Shown: positions 1 to 6,669 of the stretch, piece by piece | How positions within the stretch are numbered: position 1 is the stretch's first letter | Layout: every line of letters begins with the position of its first letter | Assembly (NCBI GenBank): GCA_043736395.1 | Contig: JAYTCQ010000114.1 | Location: 1-25,494, forward strand | Source of the DNA: JAFDVL01 sp043736395 | GTDB taxonomy: Bacteria > Acidobacteriota > Blastocatellia > RBC074 | Length of the DNA stretch: 25,494 bases | Direction of reading: 5' to 3' | Translations under genes and position numbers: made by a program | Notes under the pieces: generated by a model | Database searches by the model: none | What the model saw: the letters and a program-made list of their open reading frames with translations, nothing else | What the model was told of the DNA's origin: nothing

Positions 1-99
1 CTTATTTTCGATGCTGTCAATCACTGCCTTCGTGATTTCGCTGGGCTGGGCTTCGCCGGATGAATAGAGTGTATGAAGTTCGTCAATCGTTAAGTTCAT
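1..99 (-). CDS. gatA: Glutamyl/aspartyl-tRNA amidotransferase subunit A, N-terminal fragment
   Basis: Only the first 33 codons are in the window; the gene continues past the left edge. The peptide begins MNLTIDELHTLYSSGEAQPS and continues with EITKAVIDSI, which matches the helical N-terminus of GatA (short Leu-rich helix, a Gly-Glu turn, then an S/T-x-E-[IL]-T-x-A helix). GatA is the amidase subunit of GatCAB, which converts Glu-tRNA(Gln) or Asp-tRNA(Asn) to the amidated form using ammonia released from glutamine. The catalytic Ser-Ser-Lys region lies outside the window, so the call rests on this start and on gatC immediately upstream on the same strand. No good Shine-Dalgarno is visible before the ATG. 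Confidence 0.8.
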   Translation of the reverse strand, partial: MNLTIDELHTLYSSGEAQPSEITKAVIDSIENK

Positions 100-154
100 G
101 GAGTGAAAAAATGTATATAAAAAAGTTAGCAGTGAACAGCTTCTGGAAATTTTA

Positions 155-451
155 TTAGATTACCTTCGGAACGCGGAAGTGGCCTTCATCGGCATCGGGT
201 GCATTGGAGAGAGCATTCTGCGTCCCAAGACTTGCTTCCGCAATATCTTCGCGTGAAGCATAAGACGTAGCGGCTTCGCCTGCGCTGCGATGCTGCCAGG
301 CTTTGACACTACCAGTGTCAAGTTCGTTAAGCTGATCAATGTATTCGACAATCCCGGCGAGTTGTACGGCGAAAGATTCTGTTTCTTCCGTCGTGAGCGC
401 GAGGTTTGAGAGAGCGGCAATTTTCGTAACTTCTTCTTTTGAAATTGGCAT
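155..451 (-). CDS. gatC: Glutamyl/aspartyl-tRNA amidotransferase subunit C
   Basis: This 98-residue protein has the normal GatC length. It opens with the typical helix (ISKEEVTKIAALSNLALTTEE), continues with a second helix (IVEYIDQLNELDTG), and ends with the conserved belt segment APDADEGHFRVPKVI, the part of GatC that wraps between GatA and GatB. GatC stabilises the GatCAB complex that makes Gln-tRNA(Gln) and Asn-tRNA(Asn) by transamidation. It lies 55 bp upstream of gatA on the same strand, so the two are probably co-transcribed; gatB is not in the window. The ATG directly follows a palindromic element (452-506) and no Shine-Dalgarno is visible, so translation may depend on coupling or be leaderless-like. 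Confidence 0.95.
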   Translation of the reverse strand: MPISKEEVTKIAALSNLALTTEETESFAVQLAGIVEYIDQLNELDTGSVKAWQHRSAGEAATSYASREDIAEASLGTQNALSNAPDADEGHFRVPKVI

Positions 452-507
452 AAAATAGGTGTCGGATGTCGGATGTCGGGTTTTTCAAGCATCCAGCATC
501 TATTTCG
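452..507. repeat. Palindromic tandem-repeat element between dciA-like gene and gatC
   Basis: On the plus strand the left arm holds three 7-bp units (GTCGGAT, GTCGGAT, GTCGGGT) and the right arm two related units (GCATCCA, GCATCTA). On the minus strand the element opens with AAATAG and closes with CTATTT, a perfect 6-bp outer stem, with GGATG/CATCC pairing inside and an A-rich loop. The outer stem includes the last sense codon and the stop codon of the upstream gene and abuts the gatC ATG, so the element fills the whole gap. Function is unknown. Confidence 0.6.
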
Positions 508-952
508 TTTCTTTTCTTTCTAAACATCTGGCAGCCGCGCGTAAAAATGTTTCGCGCAAGGCTTTGTCTTTGATGTGATGTGCTGCTGGTTCTAATTCAT
601 CAGCTATTTCCTTCGTGTGATGAAATTCAAATTCCTGTTCTTCTCTGGGGCGAACAGCTTCAACGAATTTTTCATCAATTCTGAACTCGATAAACGTCAC
701 AAGCGGTGCGCTCAATAACGAGTTTAGTTTAAAGATTAAGCCGGAGCTTTCGCGCTCCATTTGCGTTTTCCAGGTTTTATCTCTGGTCGCAATCACTAAT
801 GTTTTTCGATAGAGTCGAAACGGCGCACAGGCTTGGGTTAAATTATAATTTGTCGCTGCTCGCCACGCCGCAAAAACCGCCTGTTCGCGTACCTCTTCGT
901 TGTCGCCCGACAAGCGAATCATCGCAGGTAGCATTTTCAACAGGCTCAGCAT
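500..952 (-). CDS. DUF721 / DciA-like protein
   Basis: The 150-residue protein resembles the DUF721 family, whose best-studied member DciA helps load the replicative helicase DnaB where DnaC/DnaI loaders are absent. Evidence is the N-terminal pattern of a helix followed by W-R-x-A (AAWRAATNYNLTQACAPFRLYRKTLVIATRDKTWKTQ, residues ~28-63) and then a hydrophobic segment. This is the KH-like DUF721 core, in which a strand such as TLVIATRDKTWKTQ and a nearby L-I-x-K-L-N-x-L helix are characteristic. The C-terminal ~50 residues are charged and variable. The gene begins 5 bp downstream of the recR stop, so it is very likely part of the dnaX-ebfC-recR transcription unit, a context that fits a replication role. 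Family assignment is by pattern recognition; the helicase-loading role is inferred. Confidence 0.7.
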   Translation of the reverse strand: MLSLLKMLPAMIRLSGDNEEVREQAVFAAWRAATNYNLTQACAPFRLYRKTLVIATRDKTWKTQMERESSGLIFKLNSLLSAPLVTFIEFRIDEKFVEAVRPREEQEFEFHHTKEIADELEPAAHHIKDKALRETFLRAAARCLERKETK

Positions 953-957
953 AATCC

Positions 958-1572
958 CTACATTTCGTGGCGATTGGTTAATGCTTTGTGCATCGTGACT
1001 TCATCGGCGTATTCAAGATCGCTGCCGACTGGTAAACCCATTCCAATGCGCGTTACGCGAACGCCGAGCGGTTTCAATAAACGACTTAAATAATTCGCCG
1101 TTGCTTCGCCTTCGGTGTTGGGATTCGTAGCAATGATGACTTCTTCAATTTCCGGCAAACCATCTTCGCGCGGACGCAATCGCTCAATCAGACTACGAAT
1201 TTTTAGCTCATCAGGGCCAATACCGCGAATGGGAGATAACGCCCCGTGCAGGACATGATAGAGGCCATGATATTCACGTGTTTTTTCAATAGCGACTAGA
1301 TTATATGGCTCTTCAATGACGCAAACGATCGTGTGATCGCGCGAAGGCGTACTGCAATAACGACACGGATCAGTATCCGTCAAATTATTGCAGACCGAAC
1401 AGAAGACGATTTTCTCTTTGACTTCGCGGATGGCTTCAATCAGCTTGTCGGTTTCTTCAGTCGTAGCTTTGAGCAAATGAAACGCCAGACGCTGAGCGGA
1501 TTTATGCCCAACTCCGGGCAGGCGTTTGAATTCGTCGATAAGTTTGGTAACCGGTTCTGCGTAATCAAGCAT
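958..1572 (-). CDS. recR: Recombination mediator protein RecR
   Basis: The protein has 204 residues, close to the usual ~200. Domains in order: helix-hairpin-helix (LIDEFKRLPGVGHKSAQRLA, residues 11-30), a four-cysteine zinc finger (C58, C61, C70, C73), and a Toprim domain starting at TIVCVIEEPYNLVAIEKT with the distal acidic stretch near TNPNTEGEATANYL. RecR works with RecO (and RecF) to load RecA on single-stranded gaps coated with SSB. It is placed after ebfC and before the DciA-like gene on the same strand, the standard dnaX-ebfC-recR order. The ATG at 1572 has no visible Shine-Dalgarno; a long palindrome (1581-1664) lies immediately upstream, replacing the usual leader. Confidence 0.97.
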   Translation of the reverse strand: MLDYAEPVTKLIDEFKRLPGVGHKSAQRLAFHLLKATTEETDKLIEAIREVKEKIVFCSVCNNLTDTDPCRYCSTPSRDHTIVCVIEEPYNLVAIEKTREYHGLYHVLHGALSPIRGIGPDELKIRSLIERLRPREDGLPEIEEVIIATNPNTEGEATANYLSRLLKPLGVRVTRIGMGLPVGSDLEYADEVTMHKALTNRHEM

Positions 1573-1580
1573 AGGTAATC

Positions 1581-1664
1581 AGTGATGAGTAACGAGTGAT
1601 GAGTAGAAAGTGATGAATAACGAGTGTCTTTCTACTCATCACTTATTACTTTCCACTCATCACT
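1581..1664. repeat. Palindromic tandem-repeat element between ebfC and recR
   Basis: The left arm (1581-1610) consists of degenerate repeats of GTGATGAGTA/AAC type. The right arm (1628-1664) is its reverse complement with one extra 7-nt piece; apart from that bulge about 28 of 30 positions pair. The loop is 1611-1627. The arms are therefore both internally repetitive and mutually complementary and should form a strong hairpin in RNA or single-stranded DNA. It sits inside what should be one operon, so it is unlikely to be a simple terminator; there is no U-tract on the minus strand after the stem. Confidence 0.75.
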
Positions 1665-1670
1665 TTATTT

Positions 1671-1982
1671 TTACGTCAGACCTGGAATTTTTAGTCCACC
1701 AAGCGCACCGCCAAGTTTAGATTGCATTCCTTCTTCCACTTTGCGATTGGCTTCGTTGACGGCAGCAATAATCAAATCCTGAAGCATTTCAATATCGTTC
1801 ACTGCTTCAGGTTCAATTTTAATGGATGTTAATTCTTTGTTACCGGTCATTTCGACTTTAATCATGCCACCGCCAGCGGTCGCATCTACGCGTAATGCAT
1901 CCATTTCCTTAGCCATTTGGTCTTGCATTTTTTGCGCTTGCTTCATCATTTGTCGAATATCATTTCCGCCTGGAAATTTCAT
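1671..1982 (-). CDS. ebfC: YbaB/EbfC nucleoid-associated protein
   Basis: This 103-residue protein carries the signature of the YbaB/EbfC family: an N-terminal amphipathic helix rich in Met/Gln/Lys (IRQMMKQAQKMQDQMAKEMD), the strand-turn-strand GGGMIKVEMTGNKELTSIKIEPEAV, and a C-terminal helix (LQDLIIAAVNEANRKVEE). Members form dimers shaped like tweezers, bind DNA, and are almost always encoded between dnaX and recR, as here. The ATG is preceded by a good Shine-Dalgarno (GAGGAG about 9 nt upstream). There are 123 bp between the dnaX stop and this start, with no clear terminator, so co-transcription with dnaX is plausible. Confidence 0.95.
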   Translation of the reverse strand: MKFPGGNDIRQMMKQAQKMQDQMAKEMDALRVDATAGGGMIKVEMTGNKELTSIKIEPEAVNDIEMLQDLIIAAVNEANRKVEEGMQSKLGGALGGLKIPGLT

Positions 1983-2105
1983 AATTTATTACTCCTCAAA
2001 AATATTTAAATTGTCAATCCTGAGACTCACGAGGCAATGATGGTTAATCATAGCATAATTGAATCTATCGGGCTTAAAGAAGTCAGGAAAAATTCTTCGA
2101 TTCGA

Positions 2106-3851
2106 TCAAGCTGGTTTGCCTGATTTTACTTCGATAATTTCACCTCGAAATGTTTCTAATAAATTTTTAATGACAGAATTATTCTTAACGTTATCAATCA
2201 GATTATCTTTCACCTGTTGCGCTTCCTGTTTTGGGGAAAAACTTTCCTGCCCACTAATTTTTACATCAACTTTTACAGGCTGACCTAATAATTGTTCGGC
2301 CACTTCACGTAACAACGGAATGCTTTCTCTCAGCCGTTTAGCAAAAGTATCATCACTAGTAAAAATTGCTGTTAGTTGACCATTAGAATAACTTAATTGC
2401 GCTTCTTCCAGGGCCATTGCAACTAATGGGCGACGGCGTTTTTCCAGTTCTAATTTGAGCGATGCAATCTCACGTCCCGCAGCGACAGCCGGGCGCGGTG
2501 AGGCTTGGATTGAAGAAGGTATTTCCTGTTCATTCAAAGCAGTATCTTGAAAAGAATCACTGAAGTTAGGTGGCTCTTCAAAGGATTTAATAGGAGTAGT
2601 TTTAAGAGGAGCGGAAGCCGGTGGATTGCTGCGCTGCGAAGCGCTTGTTGGCGGCGCTATAATTCTGGGTGGAGCAGAAAGAGGAGCGGAATAACCTCCA
2701 CCGGAGAGTGTTTTTTCCAGATTTTCAAGTCGCTGAATAACTTCATCTAAAGAGCGTAAGCGAGCGGCCTGCGCAATTTTAACCAGTCCAATTTCTAATT
2801 GAAAACGAGGTTGTGAAGAGTCCTTAATAAGCTTTTCGGTTTCAGTTAATAAGTGAAAAAAACGTACTAAATCTTCTTCAGACAATTGGTTGGAAATAGT
2901 TTTAAGAGATGCAATTTCAAGTTCAGAAATTCCCAGAACTTCAACTGAAGAGAGACCGGATTTGATAACTAAGACATGACGAAGATAAGTCATTAACTCA
3001 CGGGTGAAATATCGCAAGTCGTGACCGTTGGAATCTAATTCATCAACAACCTGTAAGATGGCAGAAGTGTCTTTTTCAGCGATAGCCTGAATAGCTTTTT
3101 GTAAAACTTTTGTGCTGACCAGGCCAAGCGAATGAATTACATCCTGCGTTTTAATGTCAGCGCCGCTAAAGGAAATGACCTGATCTAAGGCAGATTGCGC
3201 ATCGCGTAAGCTGCCATTACCTGCTCGCGCAACTTCGCGCAAGGCTTCATCGTCAATCTTAACATTTTCGGCATTCGCAATTTCACGCAGGCGTTTGAAA
3301 GTCTTATCAACCGGGATTTGACGAAATTCAAATTGCTGGCAACGTGAAAGAATAGTATCTGGAACTTTATGCAGCTCCGTGGTGGCCATGATGAAAACGA
3401 CATGTTTCGGCGGTTCTTCCAGCGTTTTTAATAACGCATTGAATGCCTGATTCGAAAGCATGTGGACTTCGTCAATAATAAATATTTTGTACCGATCACG
3501 AGCCGGAGAAATCGAGATATTATTAACAATAACTTCGCGGACATTATCTACGCCGGTGTTTGAAGCCGCATCAATTTCAATAACATCAATAGAGTTACCA
3601 GCAGCGATTTCTAAACACGAAGGACATTTCAAGCAGGGAGCAATTGTAACTCCGGTAATACAATTTAAGCACTTTGCTAAAATTCGAGCTGTCGTTGTTT
3701 TACCTGTTCCTCGAACGCCTGAGAAAAGATAAGCATGATGCAAACGTTGATTATCTATTGAGTTTTTTAACGTTTGTGAAATATGCTCCTGTCCGGTAAG
3801 ATCAGCGAAAGTTTGAGGGCGATATTTTCGAGCAATAACTTGATAACTCAT
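2106..3851 (-). CDS. dnaX: DNA polymerase III subunit gamma/tau
   Basis: DnaX is the motor of the clamp loader that opens the beta clamp and ties the polymerase cores together. I chose the ATG at 3851 (581 residues) over an in-frame TTG at 3857 because AAAAGG lies about 8 nt upstream of the ATG but only 2 nt from the TTG. Seen with this start: N-terminus SYQVIARKYRPQTF, Walker A GVRGTGKTT (residues 45-53), zinc-binding cysteines C64, C73, C76, C79, Walker B IIDEVHMLS, and the sensor/arginine-finger motif TILSRCQQFEF. Residues ~390-450 are a Pro/Ser-rich linker, followed by a C-terminal tau-like domain. The gene heads the ebfC-recR group. A perfect TATAAT on the minus strand (3956-3961) may be its -10 box. 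Confidence 0.97.
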   Translation of the reverse strand: MSYQVIARKYRPQTFADLTGQEHISQTLKNSIDNQRLHHAYLFSGVRGTGKTTTARILAKCLNCITGVTIAPCLKCPSCLEIAAGNSIDVIEIDAASNTGVDNVREVIVNNISISPARDRYKIFIIDEVHMLSNQAFNALLKTLEEPPKHVVFIMATTELHKVPDTILSRCQQFEFRQIPVDKTFKRLREIANAENVKIDDEALREVARAGNGSLRDAQSALDQVISFSGADIKTQDVIHSLGLVSTKVLQKAIQAIAEKDTSAILQVVDELDSNGHDLRYFTRELMTYLRHVLVIKSGLSSVEVLGISELEIASLKTISNQLSEEDLVRFFHLLTETEKLIKDSSQPRFQLEIGLVKIAQAARLRSLDEVIQRLENLEKTLSGGGYSAPLSAPPRIIAPPTSASQRSNPPASAPLKTTPIKSFEEPPNFSDSFQDTALNEQEIPSSIQASPRPAVAAGREIASLKLELEKRRRPLVAMALEEAQLSYSNGQLTAIFTSDDTFAKRLRESIPLLREVAEQLLGQPVKVDVKISGQESFSPKQEAQQVKDNLIDNVKNNSVIKNLLETFRGEIIEVKSGKPA

Positions 3852-3955
3852 TGCCAAAACCTTTTATAGTAAATACAAACTAATGATGTAAAAATACTTA
3901 GTTAAATAATAAGTAAGAGATAACCAGTTAACAGTAGAAAAGAAATCTAGTTTCT

Positions 3956-3961
3956 ATTATA
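3956..3961 (-). promoter_or_regulatory. Candidate -10 box for dnaX
   Basis: On the minus strand TATAAT occurs about 105 nt upstream of the dnaX ATG. The hexamer 17 nt further upstream is TTATTT, a poor -35. The same AT-rich patch read on the plus strand contains TATACT (3958-3963), which could serve the small gene at 4035, so the two divergent promoters may overlap. This is inferred from motif matching only. Confidence 0.4.
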
Positions 3962-4034
3962 CTACTTTTAGACGTAATAAATAAGTTTAGCTGATTCACA
4001 AGATAAACTTATCAAATCAATCCAGGAGAAAAAA

Positions 4035-4280
4035 ATGCCAAGAAGCAAAAATTTTGATGCTAACCAGCATTTGGCGAAAGCTTTAGCAGCCATTGATGAA
4101 CAAATTGCAAGTCTGCAATCTCAGAGAAATCAATTGGCCACTATTATTGGTGGCGGTAAAACTAGTGGAAAAGCTACTAAAGCCTCAGAGAAGCCAAAGC
4201 GGGAAATGTCAGCCGAGTCCAGACAGAAAATCAGTGATGCCCAGAAAAAACGCTGGGGCACTGATAAAAAGAAGAAGTAA
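4035..4280 (+). CDS. Small lysine-rich protein, coiled coil plus RxKIxxAQKxRW motif
   Basis: I do not recognise a named family. The 81-residue protein has an N-terminal helix likely to form a short coiled coil (LAKALAAIDEQIASLQSQRNQL, about residues 13-34), a Gly/Lys/Ser-rich linker, and a C-terminal segment MSAESRQKISDAQKKRWG followed by a basic tail. The last motif resembles the short helical RxKIsxAqkkRW segment seen in small DNA-associated modules such as NUMOD3-like repeats and in many small planctomycete/acidobacterial proteins, which suggests nucleic-acid binding. This is inference. Start choice is firm: AGGAG lies 7 nt before the ATG. It has its own strong terminator (4297-4337). It lies on the opposite strand to its neighbours and interrupts the usual ffs-dnaX adjacency. 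Confidence 0.8.
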   Translation: MPRSKNFDANQHLAKALAAIDEQIASLQSQRNQLATIIGGGKTSGKATKASEKPKREMSAESRQKISDAQKKRWGTDKKKK

Positions 4281-4296
4281 CTTTGCTTTAGCAATA

Positions 4297-4337
4297 AATA
4301 ACAAAAGCCACCTCTAAAGCGGTGGCTTTTGTTATTT
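4297..4337. terminator. Bidirectional rho-independent terminator
   Basis: A perfect 16-bp stem (4297-4312 with 4321-4336) encloses an 8-nt loop. The GC core GCCACC/GGTGGC is followed by TTTTGTTATTT on the plus strand and by a similar T-rich run on the minus strand. It should end the transcript of the small gene at 4035-4280 and, in the other direction, the ffs RNA transcript. Confidence 0.9.
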
Positions 4338-4371
4338 GCAAAAACTTCAAAGAAATCAGAAATTCTGGTCA

Positions 4372-4468
4372 GACTCCGGTGAACCGCAGCACACCTGAAA
4401 AACACTACCGTTGCTATCTTCCGATCCTGGCGGGGTTCGCGCCATCAGAGTTGCACGGAGCCGGAGCC
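4372..4468 (-). ncRNA. ffs: Signal recognition particle RNA, small bacterial type (4.5S-like)
   Basis: Read on the minus strand, this ~97-nt segment contains the SRP RNA domain IV apex: GCCAGGATCGGAAGATAGCA, with a GGAA tetraloop, the 5' CAGG side and the 3' AGCA side of the symmetric loop that binds Ffh. The outer ends pair over 8 bp (GGCTCCGG with CCGGAGTC), and the 3' part (GTGTGCTGCGGTTCACCGGAG) is typical of bacterial SRP RNAs. The RNA pairs with Ffh to target membrane and secreted proteins via FtsY. Its position between tRNA-Ser/tadA and dnaX is the known bacterial synteny (scr in Bacillus subtilis), which supports the call. Exact ends are estimated from the outer stem. Confidence 0.93.
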
Positions 4469-4541
4469 TGATATTGTAAAAATGAAGTCAAAAAGATAAG
4501 CAATAAGGTATTCCTCAGCTTTCTGACTTCATTCTTAATAC

Positions 4542-4628
4542 TGGCGGAGAGGGCGAGATTCGAACTCGCACAGGCCGTAAAGCCCGCCGCGCTTCCAACG
4601 CGGTGCAATACCATTATGCGACCTCTCC
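4542..4628 (-). tRNA. tRNA-Ser (anticodon GGA)
   Basis: On the minus strand the acceptor GGAGAGG pairs with CCTCTCC, followed by discriminator G and an encoded CCA (4544-4542). The anticodon stem CCGCG/CGCGG encloses the loop TTGGAAG, giving anticodon GGA, which reads UCC and UCU serine codons. The T arm contains GTTCGAATC. A long variable arm of about 16 nt makes it a class II tRNA, as expected for serine. Without CCA the gene ends at 4545. Confidence 0.95.
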
Positions 4629-4677
4629 GGGAATGGTGTCAGACTAATCATTAAGAAGATTAATCCTGAAATTTCGG

Positions 4678-4771
<94 letters not shown>

Positions 4772-4809
4772 AAATCTTTTCTTAACCAAATTCTTTCTTA
4801 ACGATGATG

Positions 4810-5307
4810 TCAGCGACGAGCTTTAAAGAAAACCTGCATTAAATCCCTGCATTCAGTTTCTCTTATACCTGCCGTGACATTGACTTGATGATTCAAAGAA
4901 CTGTGATTACAAATCTGAAAAACAGAACGAATTGCGCCTTGTCTTGGTTCGATTGTACCAAAGACTAATCTTTTAATCCGCGCATTGACAATAGCTCCGG
5001 CACACATCGCACAGGGTTCTATCGTGACATACATCGTCGCTTCAGATAAGCGATAATTTTCAATCTTTCGTGCGGCTTCACGCAACGCAATAATTTCTGC
5101 GTGTGCCGTCGGATCACAACTCTTAATTGGTTGATTGTGTCCGTGTCCGATGATTTCGTTATTCAAAAGAATGATCGCCCCAATCGGCACTTCTTCCATT
5201 TGGCGGGCCAGATTCGCCTCTTCTAATGCGAAACCCATCCAGAAATCATCTGATAAATTTTCAATCGGCTCACAGATTACGTTTTTTGACATCGCCTTAT
5301 TCGTCAT
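4810..5307 (-). CDS. tadA: tRNA-specific adenosine deaminase TadA
   Basis: TadA converts the wobble adenosine of tRNA-Arg(ACG) to inosine. The 165-residue protein has the zinc-dependent deaminase signatures H69-A-E71 (zinc ligand and proton shuttle) and P98-C-A-M-C102 (two zinc ligands), with the expected VPIGAI and ARIKRLVFGT segments around them. The first ATG (5307) is used; a second at 5292 is possible because TAAGG lies close before it, but the spacing is too short to be convincing. A near-consensus promoter lies directly upstream (5334-5362). The gene is followed on the same strand by two tRNA-Ser genes and ffs, a conserved arrangement. Confidence 0.95.
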   Translation of the reverse strand: MTNKAMSKNVICEPIENLSDDFWMGFALEEANLARQMEEVPIGAIILLNNEIIGHGHNQPIKSCDPTAHAEIIALREAARKIENYRLSEATMYVTIEPCAMCAGAIVNARIKRLVFGTIEPRQGAIRSVFQICNHSSLNHQVNVTAGIRETECRDLMQVFFKARR

Positions 5308-5333
5308 CGTCTGCCGCTCAGAAACAAAGCGTG

Positions 5334-5362
5334 ATGGTAATTGCTAGGGGGGAGGCTGTCAA
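5334..5362 (-). promoter_or_regulatory. Sigma-70-type promoter for tadA
   Basis: On the minus strand TTGACA (5362-5357) is followed by a 17-nt spacer and TACCAT (5339-5334). The -35 is a perfect consensus and the spacing ideal. Predicted transcription start is near 5327, giving an untranslated leader of about 20 nt before tadA and possibly serving the downstream tRNA and ffs genes too. Confidence 0.65.
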
Positions 5363-5567
5363 GTTGCTTCTGAAGTCGCGGAGTATTTGCGCGGAATATT
5401 AAAATAATATGACTAATTCCACCAAAACTCCTGTCCGTCACATCTTCATCATTGGATTAAAACAACGCAACAACAAAAGGGGAGTACAACTAACACATCG
5501 AAAAGGCAGCTCCCGTTGATTGGGAGAGCTGAGGTAGAGTCCGATTATGACAATGAAGGAAAAACGT

Positions 5568-6233
5568 ATGGACAATAGACGATATCGCAGAGTAGAAACG
5601 GGATACCCGGTCACCCTCTTTTGCCAGGGAGAAACGTATCGCGTCAAGGCCACAAACCTTAGTATTGGTGGTGTTTTTATCGCCACGAAATTGCCGTTAC
5701 AGGCAGGTGCTTTATTACATCTCCGTCTTAATTTACCGGAACGTGAATTTGTTCAGGCAACAGCACAAGTGCGATTTGTCCAACAGGATGTCGGAGTTGG
5801 TGTCCGGTTCCTGGAGATATCCGAAGGAGATTTGGCTAAAATTACAGCTATCGTTGAAAAATCAAACGAAGAAAAAGAAGTGGCAGAAATGCCTGGCGTC
5901 AAATTGCGGGATACGCGTCTTCGTCTGTCTGTTAAGCTCAGTGTGGAAGGAAAAGATCGGGAAGGGCAATCATTCGTGGATGAAGTTTATACTGAAGACG
6001 TTAGTCGGCGCGGAGTTTGCCTGCAACTGAATCGCCACGTGAGTGTGGGTGATTTAGTTCGATTGATGGGATTGGATGGACAATTCAATGTTGAAGGTGT
6101 TGTCAAGTATACGCACCAAGGCGAAAATGACTGGAAGGTCGGAGTTCAGTTCTTAAATACACCTAAGCGTTGGGTGATGATGGGGATGGCTGTGAGCGCT
6201 TTGTCGCAATGGGACATCAAACCAGTTCGTTAA
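5568..6233 (+). CDS. Tandem PilZ-domain protein
   Basis: The protein consists of two PilZ-like beta-barrel domains and nothing else. Domain 1 starts with an arginine-rich N-terminus (MDNRRYRRVETGYPV), the RxxxR c-di-GMP-binding element, and contains NLSIGG, the D/NxSxxG element. Domain 2 (from about residue 114) has RDTRLRLSVKLSV and DVSRRG; the Arg pair there fits RxxxR less well, so ligand binding by domain 2 is uncertain. PilZ domains usually read out c-di-GMP; the window also encodes a GGDEF protein (22292-24703). I chose the ATG at 5568 (221 residues) because AAGGA lies 7 nt upstream; an ATG at 5547 would add 7 residues. There is no signal peptide or membrane segment. A strong terminator follows at 6253. 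Confidence 0.88.
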   Translation: MDNRRYRRVETGYPVTLFCQGETYRVKATNLSIGGVFIATKLPLQAGALLHLRLNLPEREFVQATAQVRFVQQDVGVGVRFLEISEGDLAKITAIVEKSNEEKEVAEMPGVKLRDTRLRLSVKLSVEGKDREGQSFVDEVYTEDVSRRGVCLQLNRHVSVGDLVRLMGLDGQFNVEGVVKYTHQGENDWKVGVQFLNTPKRWVMMGMAVSALSQWDIKPVR

Positions 6234-6252
6234 TGTTGAGACAAAATGATAG

Positions 6253-6297
6253 AAAAAGGCTGGCGACTGAAATTTATCAGTCGCCAGCCTTTTTGTG
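6253..6297. terminator. Strong rho-independent terminator after the PilZ gene
   Basis: A perfect 18-bp stem (6253-6270 with 6277-6294) with a 6-nt AATTTA loop and a run of five T at the end of the stem. The A-run on the left arm makes it usable from the minus strand too, so it separates the PilZ gene from the convergent coiled-coil gene at 6403-6669. Confidence 0.9.
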
Positions 6298-6402
6298 TTT
6301 CAAGTGAATGATAGTAAGCCGATCAAATTACCATGTAATTTTCAGGATTGAAAAGTGCGAGGGAGATTAAGCACTCTCAAGATAAATTTTATAATTCAAT
6401 AA

Positions 6403-6669
6403 TTAAAATGCGCCTTTGACCAGTACTGCTCGCAGTTCCTGTTCACGCATTGTGGCATTACGTAGAAGTGATTCACGATGTGCGACAGCGCGTTCAGCAC
6501 GATCCAGTTCGGCGTGCAGGTTACGCACCTCAGCTTCCAGCTCATGGATGTAATCTATCGCCCGTCTAAGTTTTTGTTCTGTCACCAGCGAAGATGCCAA
6601 CTCAAGGTGGCTGGAAATTTTTTCTGTGTTGATAATTGATTTGTTAACTAGTTGGATCGCTGCACTCAT
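6403..6669 (-). CDS. Small coiled-coil protein of unknown function
   Basis: Not recognised. The 88-residue protein is almost entirely helical, and the segment from about residue 30 to 75 (RRAIDYIHELEAEVRNLHAE and onward) shows a heptad-like pattern of Leu/Ile/Val with alternating Glu/Arg, so it probably forms a dimeric coiled coil. There is no signal peptide, membrane segment or Cys. Length and composition recall small cell-division coiled-coil proteins such as ZapB, but no specific motif supports that, so it should stay hypothetical. The start is well supported by GAGGAG 8 nt before the ATG. It is monocistronic, with a long (>150 nt) upstream region that contains a possible 16-codon leader frame. 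Confidence 0.75.
   Translation of the reverse strand: MSAAIQLVNKSIINTEKISSHLELASSLVTEQKLRRAIDYIHELEAEVRNLHAELDRAERAVAHRESLLRNATMREQELRAVLVKGAF

Noticed and set aside
2709..2717. Run of six A on the minus strand in dnaX as a possible gamma/tau frameshift site
   Set aside because: The run lies in GAA AAA ACA, so the heptamer AAAAAAC is not in the X XXY YYZ phase needed for -1 slippage, and six A are short for transcriptional slippage.
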